From Spiroplasma endosymbiont of Lasioglossum villosulum (GTDB lineage: Bacteria; Bacillota_I; Bacilli_A; Mycoplasmatales; VBWQ01): 64,000 nucleotides of DNA. A model generated the notes under the pieces. That model did not search any database. It was not told where the DNA came from and saw nothing but the letters and a program-made list of their open reading frames with translations. A program made the position numbers and the translations under genes. This document shows, piece after piece, positions 31,260-45,770 of this stretch (position 1 is its first letter; the number at the start of each line of letters is the position of its first letter). The stretch lies in contig NZ_OZ026539.1 of NCBI RefSeq assembly GCF_964020195.1, positions 624,299 through 688,298 of the forward strand. Reading direction: 5' to 3'.

Positions 31260-31740
31260 TTTTTATTAATATTTTCTAATAAAAATAGAGTACTTTAAAG
31301 AATATTATATATTATTTTTTCAAAAAAACTTAATTTATAAAATAAAAAACATAAAAAAGTAAAAGAAGAAAATGACTTATGTATTAAAAAAATTATTAAT
31401 AATGTTACTATAACATATTTTGCTAGTTAAGGGGCTATGCTTTCAATTAATACTCATGTTTCTAATAATAAATTAATTAAAATTTCTTTTGTAATAACCA
31501 TGAAACATTTTCAAAATTGGAAGGAGTAAGTGGTGTAATTTAAGTAATAACTAGCGAACAAAAAGGCAATGTTTATTATGTGTAGAAATATATGATATAT
31601 TCATATAGTTTAAAGATAATTTTATGATGTATTGTTAGCTGTTTAATAGTAAAAATAAAAGTACTTTAATTATTAATCAAAGTGGAAAATTTTCTTAGCC
31701 CACACTTTATATATAATTTGATAAAATAGACTTAGAAAAT
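31260..31740. other. gene-free decayed stretch
   Basis: Short blocks look once coding on the plus strand (for example CIKKIINNVTITYFAS and INTHVSNNKLIKISFV) but are broken by many stops and shifts. No repeat or RNA is recognised. A promoter for the next gene is probably near its 3' end. Confidence 0.4.
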
Positions 31741-31760
31741 ATTAGAGTTAGGAGTAGAAA

Positions 31761-32576
31761 ATGAAGAAAATTATTTTAAATCCAAATATTTGTGCTGATG
31801 AGATTGAACTTACTATTAAAAAACAAGGATGAGAAATTATTGATAAAAAATATGATTTTTATCAACCATACGTTAGTATTTTTGATAATTTAAATTATGA
31901 AGCAAAAGTAGATTTGTATATTGCTTTTAAAACTGCAGGTAACTTTGTTCATAAGGTATATTGCTATTTTTTAGAATTTGATACAAATAATATTTTTAAA
32001 ATATCAGAAATTAAATCACCAGAACATCCTAAGGGACAAATGACAACACGAGTTGCTGATTTTAAGTATTATAAAACTACTGGTAATCTAGGTTTTACTC
32101 CTTATAAAAGCCCAATATCTGGTCAACCATATAACTTAAGTCATAATTATCACAGTTTTTTTAATTCATTAATTGAATCAGAAGCAAGAAATGAATTAAA
32201 CTATGTTTGTATTTTATTAAAATATGATAATCATGCTCGAAGCAAGAAAAGACTTCGATATTTTGTTAATTCGTATAAAAAGTTTATTAAATCATTTCTT
32301 TTTAAATTTGAAAAATTTGAAATTAGAAAAACACGTGCTTTATTAAGAGCAGAAATATTAAAAGGACAAAAAAAGAAAAAAGTTACCAAGCCCGCAAAGC
32401 GAAACGTTATTAAACCTAATAATACTGAAACCGTTATTATTGAAGGTAATTTAAAAACTATTTTTGATCATAAAAATATGACTGTTAAAGTTATTAAAGA
32501 AACAGATAATATAGAAAAATCTACTTTAGAATCTAAAAATAAACTTAAAAATAGTAATCAAAAAAATAAAAAATAA
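31761..32576 (+). CDS. hypothetical protein, 271 aa
   Basis: The start is the ATG at 31761 after TTAGGAGTAGAAA; a TGA (Trp24) has to be read through to reach it. The N-terminal 150 residues look globular (YDFYQPYVSIFDNLNYEAKV, HKVYCYFLEFD, PISGQPYNLSHNYHSFFNSL). The C-terminal 120 are Lys-rich and probably disordered. No family recognised. It is followed by a glycosyltransferase gene. Confidence 0.65.
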
Positions 32577-32649
32577 ATGTTGATAAACCTTCACTTAAAA
32601 TTGTTAAAGAAGTGTTATAATTATTTATAAAAGGGAGGAAATATTTATT

Positions 32650-33648
32650 ATGCTACTAAGTTTTATTTTATATACAACTTCATTTGAATCCGAACACTTA
32701 GATTCTTTTTTAGCAAAGATTTTTGTAAATAAAAAAACTAATTTTGAAGTTGTTGTTGTTGATGATGGCATTAACAATGAAAATTTGGAGATATTTAGTA
32801 AATATTTTAAATTATATCCACAAAATTTAAAAATGATTACTAATTATCAAGTATCAGGTATTGCCATTAGTCGTAATCTTGGTCTTAAATATATTTCCGG
32901 ACAATATGTAGTTATTTTAAATCCAACTGAAATTCTTAGCGTTAATTTTGTTGAAACAGTTAATAAAATTTTAGATAATAATAAAGATTTAGATTGTATT
33001 GAATATTGTGTTCGTTATGAATTTGATATAAATAATGTTTTTCATTCAACAATTAGAACTGAAGTTAATAAATTATATAATTTAAATACAACACAAGGAA
33101 AAATAGTCTTTGCTTTAACAACACCAGTTTTAACAACAAAAATCATGAAAGTTAATATTATTAATGAATATAATTTACAATTTCGTAAAGAAATCCAATT
33201 TGATAGTTTATTTTTATACTCATTTTTAGCACATTGTAAAACATATTATGCAATTAATGAAACATTATTAACGTCTAAAAATAACACATTGGAAAATGAT
33301 AATATTTTTGAACTAATGCATCAATGAATACATATTTTAAACTATTATAATAATTATAAAATTAAAAAAGTTTTATATGAAGAGTTGGAATATGCTTTTG
33401 TTAGATACTATCTATATACTCTTTTAAGATTTATTAGTATTTCTAAAAAACCTGCATTAATTGAAAAAACATATAATCGTGTCAAAGAAATTATTGAATT
33501 TAAATTTAAAAATTTTAAAAAAAATTCTTATTTTAATACTATTAATCCAAATGATAAATTTACCACTTATGCTCCTGATCTAAGTACTTATTTTAAGAAA
33601 TATTTTAAAGATAATAATATTAGAGATGATTCAAAATATTGAGAGTAA
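32650..33648 (+). CDS. family 2 glycosyltransferase, 332 aa
   Basis: ATG after AAAGGGAGGAAATATTT. The GT-A Rossmann start shows VVVVDDGINNENLEIF, followed by SRNLGLKYISGQYVVILNPTE, the nucleotide-sugar and metal region. No membrane segment in the first half; C-terminal helices are basic and amphipathic. It probably adds sugar to a lipid or surface protein at the membrane. In an operon with the RDD protein 4 bp downstream. Confidence 0.78.
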
Positions 33649-33652
33649 AAAA

Positions 33653-34348
33653 ATGAATATTAAAAAATTAGATACAACCGAAACATATATAATAGCTAAA
33701 ACATGAAAACGTATTATTGCACGTATTTTTGATATGATTTTTGTTAGTTTAATCCCATTAATAATTGGATTAGCAATCCATTATTTAGATAATAAAGGTA
33801 ATCAAGAATCATGACAATTAATAATTATTTTTATTATTAATATAATTATTGTTATTATATATTTTGTTATTATCCCATGAAAATGTAAGGGTCAAACTTT
33901 AGGAAAATTAATTTTTCAAATAAGATTAGTAAATGAAAAAAATCAAGATTTAAAGTTAAAACATTTTTTTTATCGTGAACTATTTTTAGTTTTTATTCCT
34001 TTATTATTAACCACTTCAATAATTCTTTTTATGAAATTGACTTTTAATGAAAACATTGCTACTATTAATAGTAATAGTACTTTAAATTCTTGATTAAATA
34101 TTCTTATTCGTTCTGTAGTTAGTTTTGATTTTGCTTGGTATTGTGGGATTATGATCGTCACTAAAATTGATAAATATCATCAGCTATTCTTTGATCGTAA
34201 TCATAAAACTTTTGTCATTAACAAGAAACCGCTTGCAACTAATAAACGGAAGATATTAACTAACGTTAATGATCCACATATTCATTTAGTTTATTCTCAA
34301 CCAGGAAATATTAATGATGACGAATTAGAAAATATAAATAGTCTTTAA
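33653..34348 (+). CDS. RDD-family membrane protein, 231 aa
   Basis: ATG 4 bp after the glycosyltransferase stop. RIIARIFDMIFVSLIPLIIG contains the Arg and Asp of the RDD motif, and PWKCKGQTLGKLIFQIRLVN is the second conserved block. Four membrane segments, then a hydrophilic tail. Small-molecule or ion transport is suggested for this family but not established. Confidence 0.75.
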
Positions 34349-34383
34349 TAGTATATACTCTTACTAACTTAAGGATAAATAAC

Positions 34384-36570
34384 ATGGATAAAACAAAACT
34401 TTTAGAAAATCTAAATGAACAACAACTACAAGCAATTATTAATGTTGATGGCCCATATCGTATTATTGCGGGGGTTGGAGTTGGAAAGACGCGGGTTATA
34501 ACATATAAAATTGCTTACTTAATTAATGTAATTAAAATTGCTAGTGAAAAAATATTGGCATTAACTTTTACTAATAAAGCAGCACGCGAAATGAAAGAAC
34601 GAATAATGCAACTTTTAAATGATATTAACATTAATGTTAATATTGTTACTTATCATGCATTATGTGCCAAAATATTAAGAAGAGATATTCATCATTTAAA
34701 TATTAATAATAATTTTAATATTATTGATCAAGAAGATCAACGAAAAATATTAAAAGATATTTTTCAAAAAGAATTTTCACATAAAGTTGAATTGCAGGAG
34801 TTAAGATTATTAAGTTCTAATATTTCTAACTGAAAAAATAATTATCTTTCTCAAGATGAATTATTAGCTGATTATCAAAATCAAGATGAGTGAATTTTAC
34901 GTATCAAAGTTTTTGAATCGTATAAAAAATATCAATTTATTAATTCATGTTTAGATTTTGATGATTTATTATTATTAGTTGAACGTCTATTTAAAGAATT
35001 TCCACATATTTTAACAAAATGAGAAAAGAAATTTGATTTTATTTTAGTTGATGAATTTCAAGACACTAATGATATTCAATATAATATTTTATTATCACTT
35101 GCTAAAAATCATAAAAATATTACTGTAGTTGGTGATCCCGATCAAACTATTTATAGTTGAAGAGGAGCAAATATTAATTTAATATTGAATTTTACTAAAC
35201 AATTTCCTAATACACAAACATTTATTTTAAATCAAAATTATCGTTCAACAACTAAGATTTTAAATACAGCTAATAGTTTAATTAAAAATAATGTTCAACG
35301 TATTGAAAAAGAACTGTTTACTAAAAATGATCTTGGTAATGATATTGTTATGTATCATGCTAGTAGTAGTGATCAAGAAGCACATTGAGTTGCAACAACT
35401 GTTAAAAAAATTCATTTAAAATATCATTTAGATTTGAATAAAATTGCTATTCTTTATCGTAATAATTATTTATCAAAAGATTTAGAACAAGCTTTGATTA
35501 ATAATAATATAAATTATAAAATTTTTGGTGGTTATAAATTTTTTGAACGTAAAGAAATTAAAGATATTTTGGCATATTTAAAAATTATTGTTTGAAATGA
35601 TAATATATCAATGATTAGAATTTTAAATGCAACACCTAAAATTGGACCAAAAGCTATTGATAACTTATTATTACTTGCTAATGAACAATCACTAACTTTA
35701 AATGAATACTTATTTAAATTTCAGTATGGATTACCAAAAAATTATCGTCAACATTTACAACCTTTAATTAATTTAATTAATGAGATGCAAACTAATATCA
35801 AAGATGTTACTTCTTTACATAACATGGTTGAAAATTTATTAAATAAAACTAATTATTTAAAAAAACTAGAAGATAATCTTGAAAAAGAAAGAATTGAAAA
35901 TGTTCAACAATTATTAGAACAATTGCTTGAATATGATAGTAGTAATAATGAATTACAAGGCGAAGAATTATTAACGTCATTTTTACAAGAAGTAAGTTTA
36001 TATACTGATTTAGATGAAAATAGTACTAATAAAGCCGTTAATTTAATGACAATTCACAGTGCTAAAGGTTTAGAATTTGATGTTGTTTTTATAGTTGGCA
36101 TTAATGAAGGTATTTTGCCTGGAATAGGTAAATCTAGTATAGAAAACTTAGATAAAATTGAAGAAGAACGACGACTTTTTTATGTTTCAATTACTAGGGC
36201 AAAAAAATGATTATTTTTATCTAGTGCCAGTGGATATTCATATATCTTGGATCGTATGAAACAACCATCTCGTTTCTTAAAAGATTTAGATCTTAAATAT
36301 TTAAAAATCATTAATAACGAACATCAAGAAATGGCAGCAACTTATCAAAATCGTAATCATTCTAAATTTAATTACTATAAAGCTGATAATAAAGATAAGG
36401 TTGAAATAACTAATAATTGAAATGTTGGAGATATAATTATTCATGAAATTTTTGGCAAAGGTATTATTACTAAATTAATTGGTGATAAAATTCAAGTTGC
36501 TTTTCATAAAAATCATGGTGGTATTAGAATTATTAGTTCTAATCATAGTGCTATTAAAAAATTTGTATAA
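34384..36570 (+). CDS. pcrA: UvrD/PcrA-type superfamily 1 DNA helicase
   Basis: 728 aa, ATG after TTAAGGATAAATAAC. Motif order: LNEQQLQAIINVDGP (Q motif), AGVGVGKT (Walker A, where most relatives have AGAGSGKT), LALTFTNKAAREM, ILVDEFQDTN (Walker B), VVGDPDQTIYSWRGA, LNQNYRS, TIHSAKGLEFDVVFI and ERRLFYVSITRAKK. All helicase motifs are present. Likely unwinds DNA in repair and replication-fork rescue. It ends with two terminator hairpins. Confidence 0.92.
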
Positions 36571-36583
36571 ATTTATTTTTATT

Positions 36584-36660
36584 AAAAATGTCTATTTTTT
36601 GGACATTTTTAAGTATTTTTAATTAATTTCTTATAAAAAAGTACTTTTTTATAAGAAATT
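36584..36660. terminator. two tandem terminators after pcrA
   Basis: First hairpin AAAAATGTC / GGACATTTTT (36584-36611). Second is a 32-bp palindrome, TTTCTTATAAAAAAGTA and its complement (36628-36659), followed by T-runs. IS30 copy 2 is inserted 12 bp further on. Confidence 0.7.
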
Positions 36661-36671
36661 TTTTATTACAT

Positions 36672-37750
36672 GCTGAGTTATACTTGTAAGTGCAAGTAAA
36701 TAAAATTGCAAAAAATTCTCATATAAAAATTTCATAATGCTAAATTTAGTTTAGAAAAAAGTAAGGAGTTTTTATATGAGTTATAAACATCTTGGCATAG
36801 ATGAAAGGATTTATATTGAGAATCAATTGAAATTTAAATTTAAAATTAGTGAAATAGCTAAAAATCTTAATCGAAGTATTAGTACTATTATTCGAGAAAT
36901 TAATAGAAATAAAGATAATAATCATTATTTTTCATTAATTGCACAAAATAAAGCTGAAAATCGAAAACAATCACATATTAGTTTTCATAAGTTTAAAAAT
37001 AAGAATTTAGTAAAATATGTACAACAAAAATTACTATTAGGTTGATCACCTGAACAAATTTATGGCAGAATTAAAAATTTTCATAAAGAGTGAGTTATTA
37101 GTTTTAAAACAATTTATACTTGAATTTATTTTGGAATGCTTGATAAAGTTACTAGTAAAAATTTAAGAAGAAAAGGTAAAAAACGAAAATCTAAAGAAAA
37201 TCGTGGCAAGTTTAATGGTAAATCAATTAAAGAACGAGATATAAATGTTAATGATCGTATAACACTTGGTCATTGAGAAGGAGATACTATAGTATCATCA
37301 CGAGGTAAAAGCAAATCATGTTTAATAACTTTAGTTGAAAGAGTATCACGATTTACTTTAGCAATATTAGTTAAAAACAGAACTACTAAAGTTATTAATA
37401 AAAATGTTAGTTATTATTTATCAATTCTTCCTAAAAACATTGTTAAAACTATTACTTTTGATCGTGGCAAAGAATTTTCAAATTGACAACAACTTGAAAA
37501 AAATTTAGATATAAAAATTTATTTTGCCAATCCATATTCACCTTGACAAAGAGGTACTAATGAAAATACTAATGGTTTAATTAGAGAAAAATTTCCTAAA
37601 AAATTTATTTTTTCAAAAACTAATAAAAATGAAGTTCATAAATTTATATTGTCTTTAAACCAAAGACCAAGAAAAATACTAAATTATCTTTCACCAATCG
37701 AATATTTGGATAGAAAAATAATTTAGTTGCACTTACCTTTACAATTTAGC
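36672..37750 (+). mobile_element. IS30-type insertion sequence, copy 2 (1079 bp)
   Basis: Same 1079-bp unit as 8894-9972. Flanks read TTACAT before and ACATAT after, giving ACAT repeats. It lies between pcrA and the GH18 gene without breaking either. Confidence 0.9.
36776..37726 (+). CDS. IS30-family transposase, copy 2
   Basis: 316 aa. Same protein as the copy in the capsid gene: HTH (SEIAKNLNRSISTIIREINR) and DDE residues in GHWEGDTI, TFDRGKEF and the ENTNGLIREKF block. Identity of the two copies suggests recent movement. Confidence 0.92.
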
Positions 37751-37926
37751 ACATATTAATTTTTTCAAGTATAAAATTAGAATTAAGATTTATTTTAATT
37801 TAATTTTCCTAATAATATTTTAAAATTGGTGCTAAATTGCCAATTATTTTTTATTTTGAAATAACTTTAGAAAAATTAATATTTTAATAAATCTTATTAT
37901 TTTAATGAAAGGAAAAAAAAGTAATT

Positions 37927-39177
37927 ATGATAAAAATAAATTTAGAAACGTGAAAAGGTTTAATTCGTAATTGAATTGAAGTTAACCCTAATCGTGATGG
38001 TCAATCAGTTACTAATAAAGTTAAACAACATGCTAACTATTTATTCCAACCTTATTATGATGGAGGATTATGAATAGGAACAACTCCTAGAGACTTAATT
38101 AATGGTAAAGAAATTATATTACATGATGGTAAAAAAGTTTTTAATAAAATAAAAGATTTAAAATCTATTACTTTGGCTTTTGTTCAGCAAGCAATTGCAA
38201 TTAAAGATAAGTTAGAATTAACTATTGCTGGACAGTCTTTGGGCGCCGGATATGATTATTGAGTAGAAAATAAATTGAAACCAGAAGTACTTAAACCTTT
38301 AGTAAAGAATGATGGTTTTAATAATATTGTTGTTGCTTATGGCGGTGCTGCTTCAGCTGTTGGTTATAATCCATGAGATGTTGCATATACGCTATCTAAT
38401 AAAGATATTAATAAAGCAGTAGCAATGCTACAACCAGCTTTGATTGAGTATCAAGAACGCATTACTAAATTTGCAGGTTTTGAAACTAAAGATATGCCAT
38501 TAAATTTAGACTTAGATATTGAAGGGATAAACTTTGATAGTGATCATATTAATGGAATGAAGGTTTTATTTACTACATTAACAAAAATGAAAAGAAATAA
38601 TCAAAATTGAAACTTTAGTGTTACATTACCAGTAATGCCAACAGGGCTAGTTGGTAGAGATATTGAGAATGTTATTAAAATAGCTTTAGAAATATATCAA
38701 AAAGCAGATTTAAAAGTTGAAGATTTATTTACAATTAACATTATGGCTATGGATTATGGTGAAATTGTTGGACAAGAAGTAATTGATAAAGGTTTAACTT
38801 TTTTTGATATTGCTAAACAAGCAATTAAAAGTACTGCTAACCAATATTTTGAATTAATAAAACAATATTTTCCAAAATCTAATTTATTACTTACTGATGT
38901 TTATCAAAAACTAGGTATTACACCAATGATTGGTATTAATGATGTAAATAATAACTATTTTACTTTAGAAGATGCTAAAGATTTATATAATTGAGCACAA
39001 ACAAATAAATTAGCAAACATTAGAATATGATCATTAAATCGTGATAGTAATGGTAAGATAGATGAAGTTTGAGGAACAAATAATCACGGATTAAAATATT
39101 TAAATGAAGGTGATTTTTCAAATGTTTTTACTGGTAATTGAACTTATTGAGTAAAAAGTCCAGTTCGTAAAGTTTAA
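37927..39177 (+). CDS. GH18-type chitinase-like protein, 416 aa
   Basis: ATG after GAAAGGAAAAAAAG. The catalytic stretch NLDLDIEGIN (D195, D197, E199) fits the GH18 DxxDxDxE pattern. Other barrel pieces are NIVVAYGGAAS, NINIMAMDYGE and ITPMIGIND. No signal peptide is seen, so a cytosolic or non-classical location is likely. It could process chitin or other GlcNAc polymers of the arthropod host; substrate not shown. Confidence 0.8.
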
Positions 39178-39290
39178 TGTTTTTTTTGATAATTATTATA
39201 AAAAATATCAAAATTTAAATAAGAAGAAATTAAGATTTTTTTACTCATTATTTAAGGAAAATTAAAAGTAAAATAATTAGTAATTCTTTA

Positions 39291-39322
39291 TATAACAAAT
39301 TATATTATTATAATTTGTTATA
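39291..39322. terminator. terminator after the GH18 gene
   Basis: Stem TATAACAAATTATA / TATAATTTGTTATA, loop TTAT. The remaining bases of 39178-39458 are AT-rich, with the permease promoter presumably near 39400. Confidence 0.6.
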
Positions 39323-39458
39323 TTTTATTGTTTAATTTGCTAATCACTTTAAAACTACTTTTGTTCTAATATCATAAAATTTGATAATTAAAAAATAAAA
39401 ATATTTTTTTAAGTTATAATTAAAAATAATTTATTTTTTGAAAGGAATTACTAATTGA

Positions 39459-41087
39459 ATGTTTAATTTAAAAAAATTAAAATTTTGATCAAAATCATCT
39501 CGTGTTAATAATGAAAAAATTAGTCTTAATGAATTAATATGAATTGGTTTTAACTATACTTGTGGTATTGCATTTCCAATGGCATTAATTGGCATTTATT
39601 ATTGAAATAATGGTGGCGTTGGTTTACATATGCTATGAGTTATTTTATTATGTGCTTTAATTGCTGCGGGAACTGCACTTGCTTTTACTAAATGTAGTCG
39701 TGTTTATCATGACACTAATGGTGGCGCTTATGTTTATGTTCGTGGTGTTTTTGGTCGTTTTTGAGGTTGAATAATTGGTTTTATTCAATATATTACTTTA
39801 CCTTCAACAATTATTGTAACTATTATTTCTATGTTTCGAGTGAATTTAGATCAATTATCAATTTTTGATTGAGCTCCTGAACGATGATCAAGTTTAATTA
39901 TTAATAGTATTGGTATTTTTATTTATGCTGCTGCTAGTTGCATGTATTTTGGAATGAAGGGATTTCGTTGATTTGTTAATATTTCTGGTATTATTAAATG
40001 AGGTTCTGCTTTGTTTTTAATTGTTTGTGCTATTATTTTGGTAGTAACTAATAAAGGTTTAGCATTTTCAGAAGCGGCTGAAGGAACAAAAAACATTAAT
40101 TTAACTTTACCAAAAATTAATAATGCATTTAGTGGATTCTTCTATTTTTTTATTGGTTTTGAAACTTTTATTGTTGTTGGAAAAAATGTTAAAAATCCAA
40201 CTAAAAACTTTGGTAAAGGTATTTTAATAGTTTTATTATTATCAATTATTTTTTATTTAGCTGTATCAGTATTAATATTTGGTGCCATTACTATTGACGG
40301 TACAAATGGCCAAAATGGTTGATCTGGAGCTACTAATGAATATAATCCAAATAATGTTATATCAGGAATTGCTGGTATTACTGGTATGATTGTACTAGTT
40401 GTTTTTACTTTATCATTGAAATTAAATGGTGCTATGCAAAATTCTTTATATTCTGGTGGTATGATTCAACCATTAGCCAAAGAAGGATATATTACTGAAA
40501 AATTAGCCAAATTAAATAAAGAAAATATTGCAATGCGTGCTAATACAGCTAATTTAATTATTACTATTATTGCTTGTATTATTATGTTAATAATCCCAGA
40601 TTTAATTGGTGCACCTTTTGATTTTAATACAGTACTAGGATTTTCTACTAACATTACTATTGCTGTATATATTTTTGTATTAGCTGCCACATGTGTTATG
40701 GGTTATCGTAAACAAATTAAAATTAAAATTTGAGAATGAATTATTTTTGTTGCTTGTGGTTTATTTTTGCTTAGTCAGTTTGTTGTTTTTAATTATGGTA
40801 TGGTTAATGACATGATTAATAAAAGAGGCGAAGTATTAATAGCTGTTATTATTGAGTTCTTAATGTTTTGAATGTTTATTGCAATTGCTGTTATTTGATA
40901 TTTTATTTATTATCAACCAAAATTAAAAATACGCTTAGCATCAAATTTAGATTATCAAAATCAATTAGATCAAGAATTCATACCAATGACTGAAGAAGAA
41001 GCAATAAAATATTTACTTAATGAACCCGAAACAGAATTAGAACGAATTAAAATTCATGAAAATGAAGCCAGATCAGTTACAACTTAA
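39459..41087 (+). CDS. APC-family amino acid permease, 542 aa
   Basis: The start is the ATG at 39459 with GAAAGGAATT upstream. About 12 membrane segments; the first unwound-helix region (GFNYTCGIAFPMALIG) and NGGAYVYVRGVFGRFWG are typical of the APC superfamily. Long external loop near residue 290, and an acidic cytoplasmic C-terminus (EEEAIKYLLNEPETELER). Substrate not predictable. Confidence 0.82.
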
Positions 41088-41114
41088 TTTCTTTAAATTA
41101 TATTTTAACTTTTA

Positions 41115-41147
41115 AGAGTAATCATTAATAAATGATTACTCTTTTTC
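41115..41147. terminator. terminator after the permease
   Basis: Perfect stem AGAGTAATCATT / AATGATTACTCT, loop AATA, then TTTTT. Confidence 0.8.
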
Positions 41148-41286
41148 ATATGCTCTTATCATTAATATCAATATTTTTAATTATATTTTAAAGAAATTAA
41201 AATCTATCATAAAATAATTATTACTGTAATCTATTTTATTTTTTGTTAAAAAATGATTTAATTACTATTATATTTGGAGGAAAAAA

Positions 41287-42828
41287 ATGATAAATACACA
41301 AGTATTGATTTTAGATTGTGGAAGTCAATATACACAATTATTAGCAAGAAGAGTAAGAGAAGCAAATGTTTATACTGAAGTTTTATCTTTTAATATTAGT
41401 TATCAAAAAATAAAAACATATCCCAACTTAAAAGCAATTATTTTATCTGGTGGACCATCAAGTGTTTATTTACAAAATGCTTATAAAATTGATCAAGCGA
41501 TTTTTAATTTACCAGTTGCCATTTTAGGCGTTTGTTATGGCATGCAATTATTAACAAATCATTTTAAAGGGAAAGTAGAATTGGCAGATGAACAAGAATT
41601 TGGAAAATCAATTTTATATCTTGATCAACCAAATAATAAATTATTTAAAAAAGTTGCTAATCAATCAAAAGTATGAATGAGTCATGCTGATCATGTAACA
41701 AAAATTCCAAAAGATTTTATACAAATAGCTCATTCTGATTCTTCAATTTCAGCAATTGCACATTTGACTAAACCAATTTATGGTATCCAATTTCATGCTG
41801 AAGTTACCCATTCAGAATTTGGTAAGCAAATAATTGAAAATTTTTTATTTACAATAGCAAGTTGCACGAAAGATTGAAGTTTAGATGATTTTATTAGTAA
41901 TCAAATTTCAGAAATTAAAGATAAAATCCAAGATAAACAAGTTATTTTAGGTTTAAGTGGTGGAGTTGATTCTTCAGTTGCCGCTGCCATTATTTCTAAG
42001 GCAATTGGTAAACAGTTAACTTGCATTTTTGTTGATACAGGTTTATTGAGAAAAAATGAAGCAATTGATGTGATGGAAATTTATAAACAAAATTTTAAAC
42101 TTAATATTGAAATGATTGATGCAAGTAAACATTTTTTTACTGCCTTAAAAGGTGTTAAAAATGCTGAAGAAAAAAGAAAAATTATTGGTAAACAATTTAT
42201 TGATGTATTTACAACAGCAGCAAGAAAATTTAAAACGGCTGATTTTTTAGCACAAGGAACAATTTATCCAGATATTATTGAATCTTCAAGTAAACATGCA
42301 AGTTCAAAAACAATTAAAACTCATCATAATGTTGGTGGTTTACTTGATGATTTACAATTTAAATTGTTAGAACCATTAAAAGCCTTATTTAAAGATGAAG
42401 TAAGAGAAATTGGTTTAAAACTTGGGTTACCTGAAACATTAATTAATCGTCATCCTTTCCCTGGTCCTGGATTAGGAGTTAGAGTTATAGAAGAAGTAAC
42501 AAAAGAAAAATGTTTAATTTTACAAGAAGTTGATCATATTTTTATTACCAAATTGAAAGAAAAAAATATATATAATCAAGTATCACAAGCATTTGCCACT
42601 TTGCTACCAGTTAAAACTGTGGGCGTAATGGGTGATAATCGTACTTATGATTATGTTATTAGTTTAAGAAGCGTTAATACAATTGACTTTATGACAGCAA
42701 CAAGTTCACATTTACCATGAGAATTTCTAGATGAAGTTGCAAATGAGATTATTAATAAAGTAGATGGTGTTAATAGAGTAGTTTATGATATTACATCAAA
42801 GCCACCAGGTACTATAGAATGGGAGTAA
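41287..42828 (+). CDS. guaA: GMP synthase (glutamine-hydrolysing)
   Basis: 513 aa, ATG after TTTGGAGGAAAAAA. Glutaminase domain with nucleophile C83 in ILGVCYGMQ and the triad His/Glu in FHAEVTHSE (relatives usually have FHPEV). ATP-pyrophosphatase P-loop [11 protein letters not shown], then the dimerisation domain with [13 protein letters not shown]. It converts XMP to GMP. Followed 3 bp later by guaB, so the pair makes GMP from IMP. Confidence 0.95.
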
Positions 42829-42831
42829 ACT

Positions 42832-44298
<1,467 letters not shown>

Positions 44299-44316
44299 AA
44301 AATTTGTATATTTAAA

Positions 44317-44346
44317 AAAACTAAGTTTTAATAAAACTTGGTTTTT
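44317..44346. terminator. bidirectional terminator between guaB and the phosphoesterase gene
   Basis: Stem ACTAAGTTTT / AAAACTTGGT (one G-T pair), loop AAT, A- and T-runs outside. It serves both converging genes. Confidence 0.65.
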
Positions 44347-44354
44347 AATTTTAA

Positions 44355-45305
44355 TTAATATTTAATTTTTTTATTAATAACAATTTCATCGTTTTGTTGT
44401 ACGTTATGACGTTTAATTGTAATTTCTTTGTTAGTTTTATTTATAGAAATTTCAGAATAACCACCAAAAAGTGCAGTACCACTTAAAACATCATAAATTG
44501 TTTTTTTACCAACATTAACTGTAATTATTTTTTCATCATATTTGGTTGGCACAAAATGTTGATGTCCAGTTAACATTAAAATAACATTATATTTTGCTAA
44601 AATTGCATTTTCAAATTCAGTTCTTTGTTCTTTACTTCATCATTCTTGATCAATTGAAAAATCATCATATCCATAATGAAAAGCTAAAACAATTGGCATA
44701 TTACTCAAACCAACATTTATTTCTAAATCTTTTTGTAATTCAGTTAATGCTGGCCCAGGATCACTTCTTCCAAAATTTCAACCTGAAGTATCTTTATTAA
44801 TTGGCGCTAAACTGCATTGAACAAAATGTATACCCAATCAATTTCAAGAATATACAGGAACTTCATTTTTTGAAGTATAATAGAGTAAATGAGCTGCTGT
44901 CATAGCATTTTGTTTAACAATATTTTGGTTAAGTCAAGTTTGGTTAACTTTACAAGTAGTATCAGAATCATGGTTACCAAAACCTGTTAAAAGATGATTA
45001 GAGATTGATGCTAACATTAATTTATAAGAAAATAAATTCCCTGTATATTTAACATAACCTGTTAAATCACCAGAAATAATAACACCTCTATTATTATTTT
45101 CTGGTAAATGTTTAGCAAGGACACTAATTGTTTTGTTACTAACTGATTGAGGATATCCAGCATGAATATCTGCTGTAGCTAAAAAATTAATTTCATCATT
45201 ACTTTTTATTGTGTTTGTTAAACTTGAATTAATATTATAAGAAAAATTACTATTGGTCATTGATAAAGTATTACTTATTGCAAGTAGTAATAATATTTTT
45301 TTCAT
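44355..45305 (-). CDS. secreted calcineurin-like metallophosphoesterase, 316 aa
   Basis: ATG at 45305 after GAGCGGAAAAAGAT. N-terminal signal peptide MKKILLLLAISNTLSMTNS. The metal-binding motifs appear in order: ATADIHAG (DxH), ISGDLTG (GD), GFGNHDSD (GNHD), and LAFHYGYDD plus GHQHFVP. These fix the family; it hydrolyses phosphoesters outside the cell, and the substrate is not known. Trp codons are TGA. Confidence 0.85.
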
Positions 45306-45327
45306 ATCTTTTTCCGCTCCATATTAA

Positions 45328-45735
45328 TTATAAACTTACACTTATTGCTGGATTTAATACTAATGGTGGTTCTACTTCATTATTATTTATTGAATTTATT
45401 TGTGTTTGTGATAGTAAAGGTGTTGTTTCATCAATTTCTCTACTATTTGTTTGTCTTCTATTTTCCTAAAGTACTTTTACATATTCAACAGTTTTTAAAC
45501 TAACAGTTGAAGTTATTGCCATTGTTACTGCTGAAATTAAACCTCATATTAAAACACCTTTAACTGTAGAACGATATGGATTAAAATCATTGTTTATATA
45601 ATTATCAATAAAATCATATTCCATAATATCTAATCATTCAGCAATAATTGTTGGGATTGAATATCATCCAGCAATATTTCCTATAACTTCACCGAAAATG
45701 GTTGAACTTAGTATAATTTTATTTTGTATTTTCAT
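45328..45735 (-). pseudogene. small two-pass membrane protein, interrupted by an in-frame TAG
   Basis: ATG at 45735 after AGGAGATAAAAAGAAAA. MKIQNKIILSSTIFGEVIGN, a second hydrophobic segment GVLIWGLISAVTMAITST, then TAG at 45466. The same frame continues without a break: ENRRQTNSREIDETTPLLSQ...NNNEVEPPLVLNPAISVSL to a TAA at 45328. Either the gene ends at the TAG (89 aa), or a nonsense change removed a polar tail of about 45 residues. The tail contains ETTPLL. Function unknown. Confidence 0.5.
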
Positions 45736-45770
45736 TTTTCTTTTTATCTCCTTTTTAAAAATATAAAAAA

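Noticed and set aside
34384-36570. Inactive helicase because of the altered Walker A (AGVGVGKT)
   Set aside because: The essential G-K-T and all other helicase motifs are intact; the changed residues are tolerated positions.
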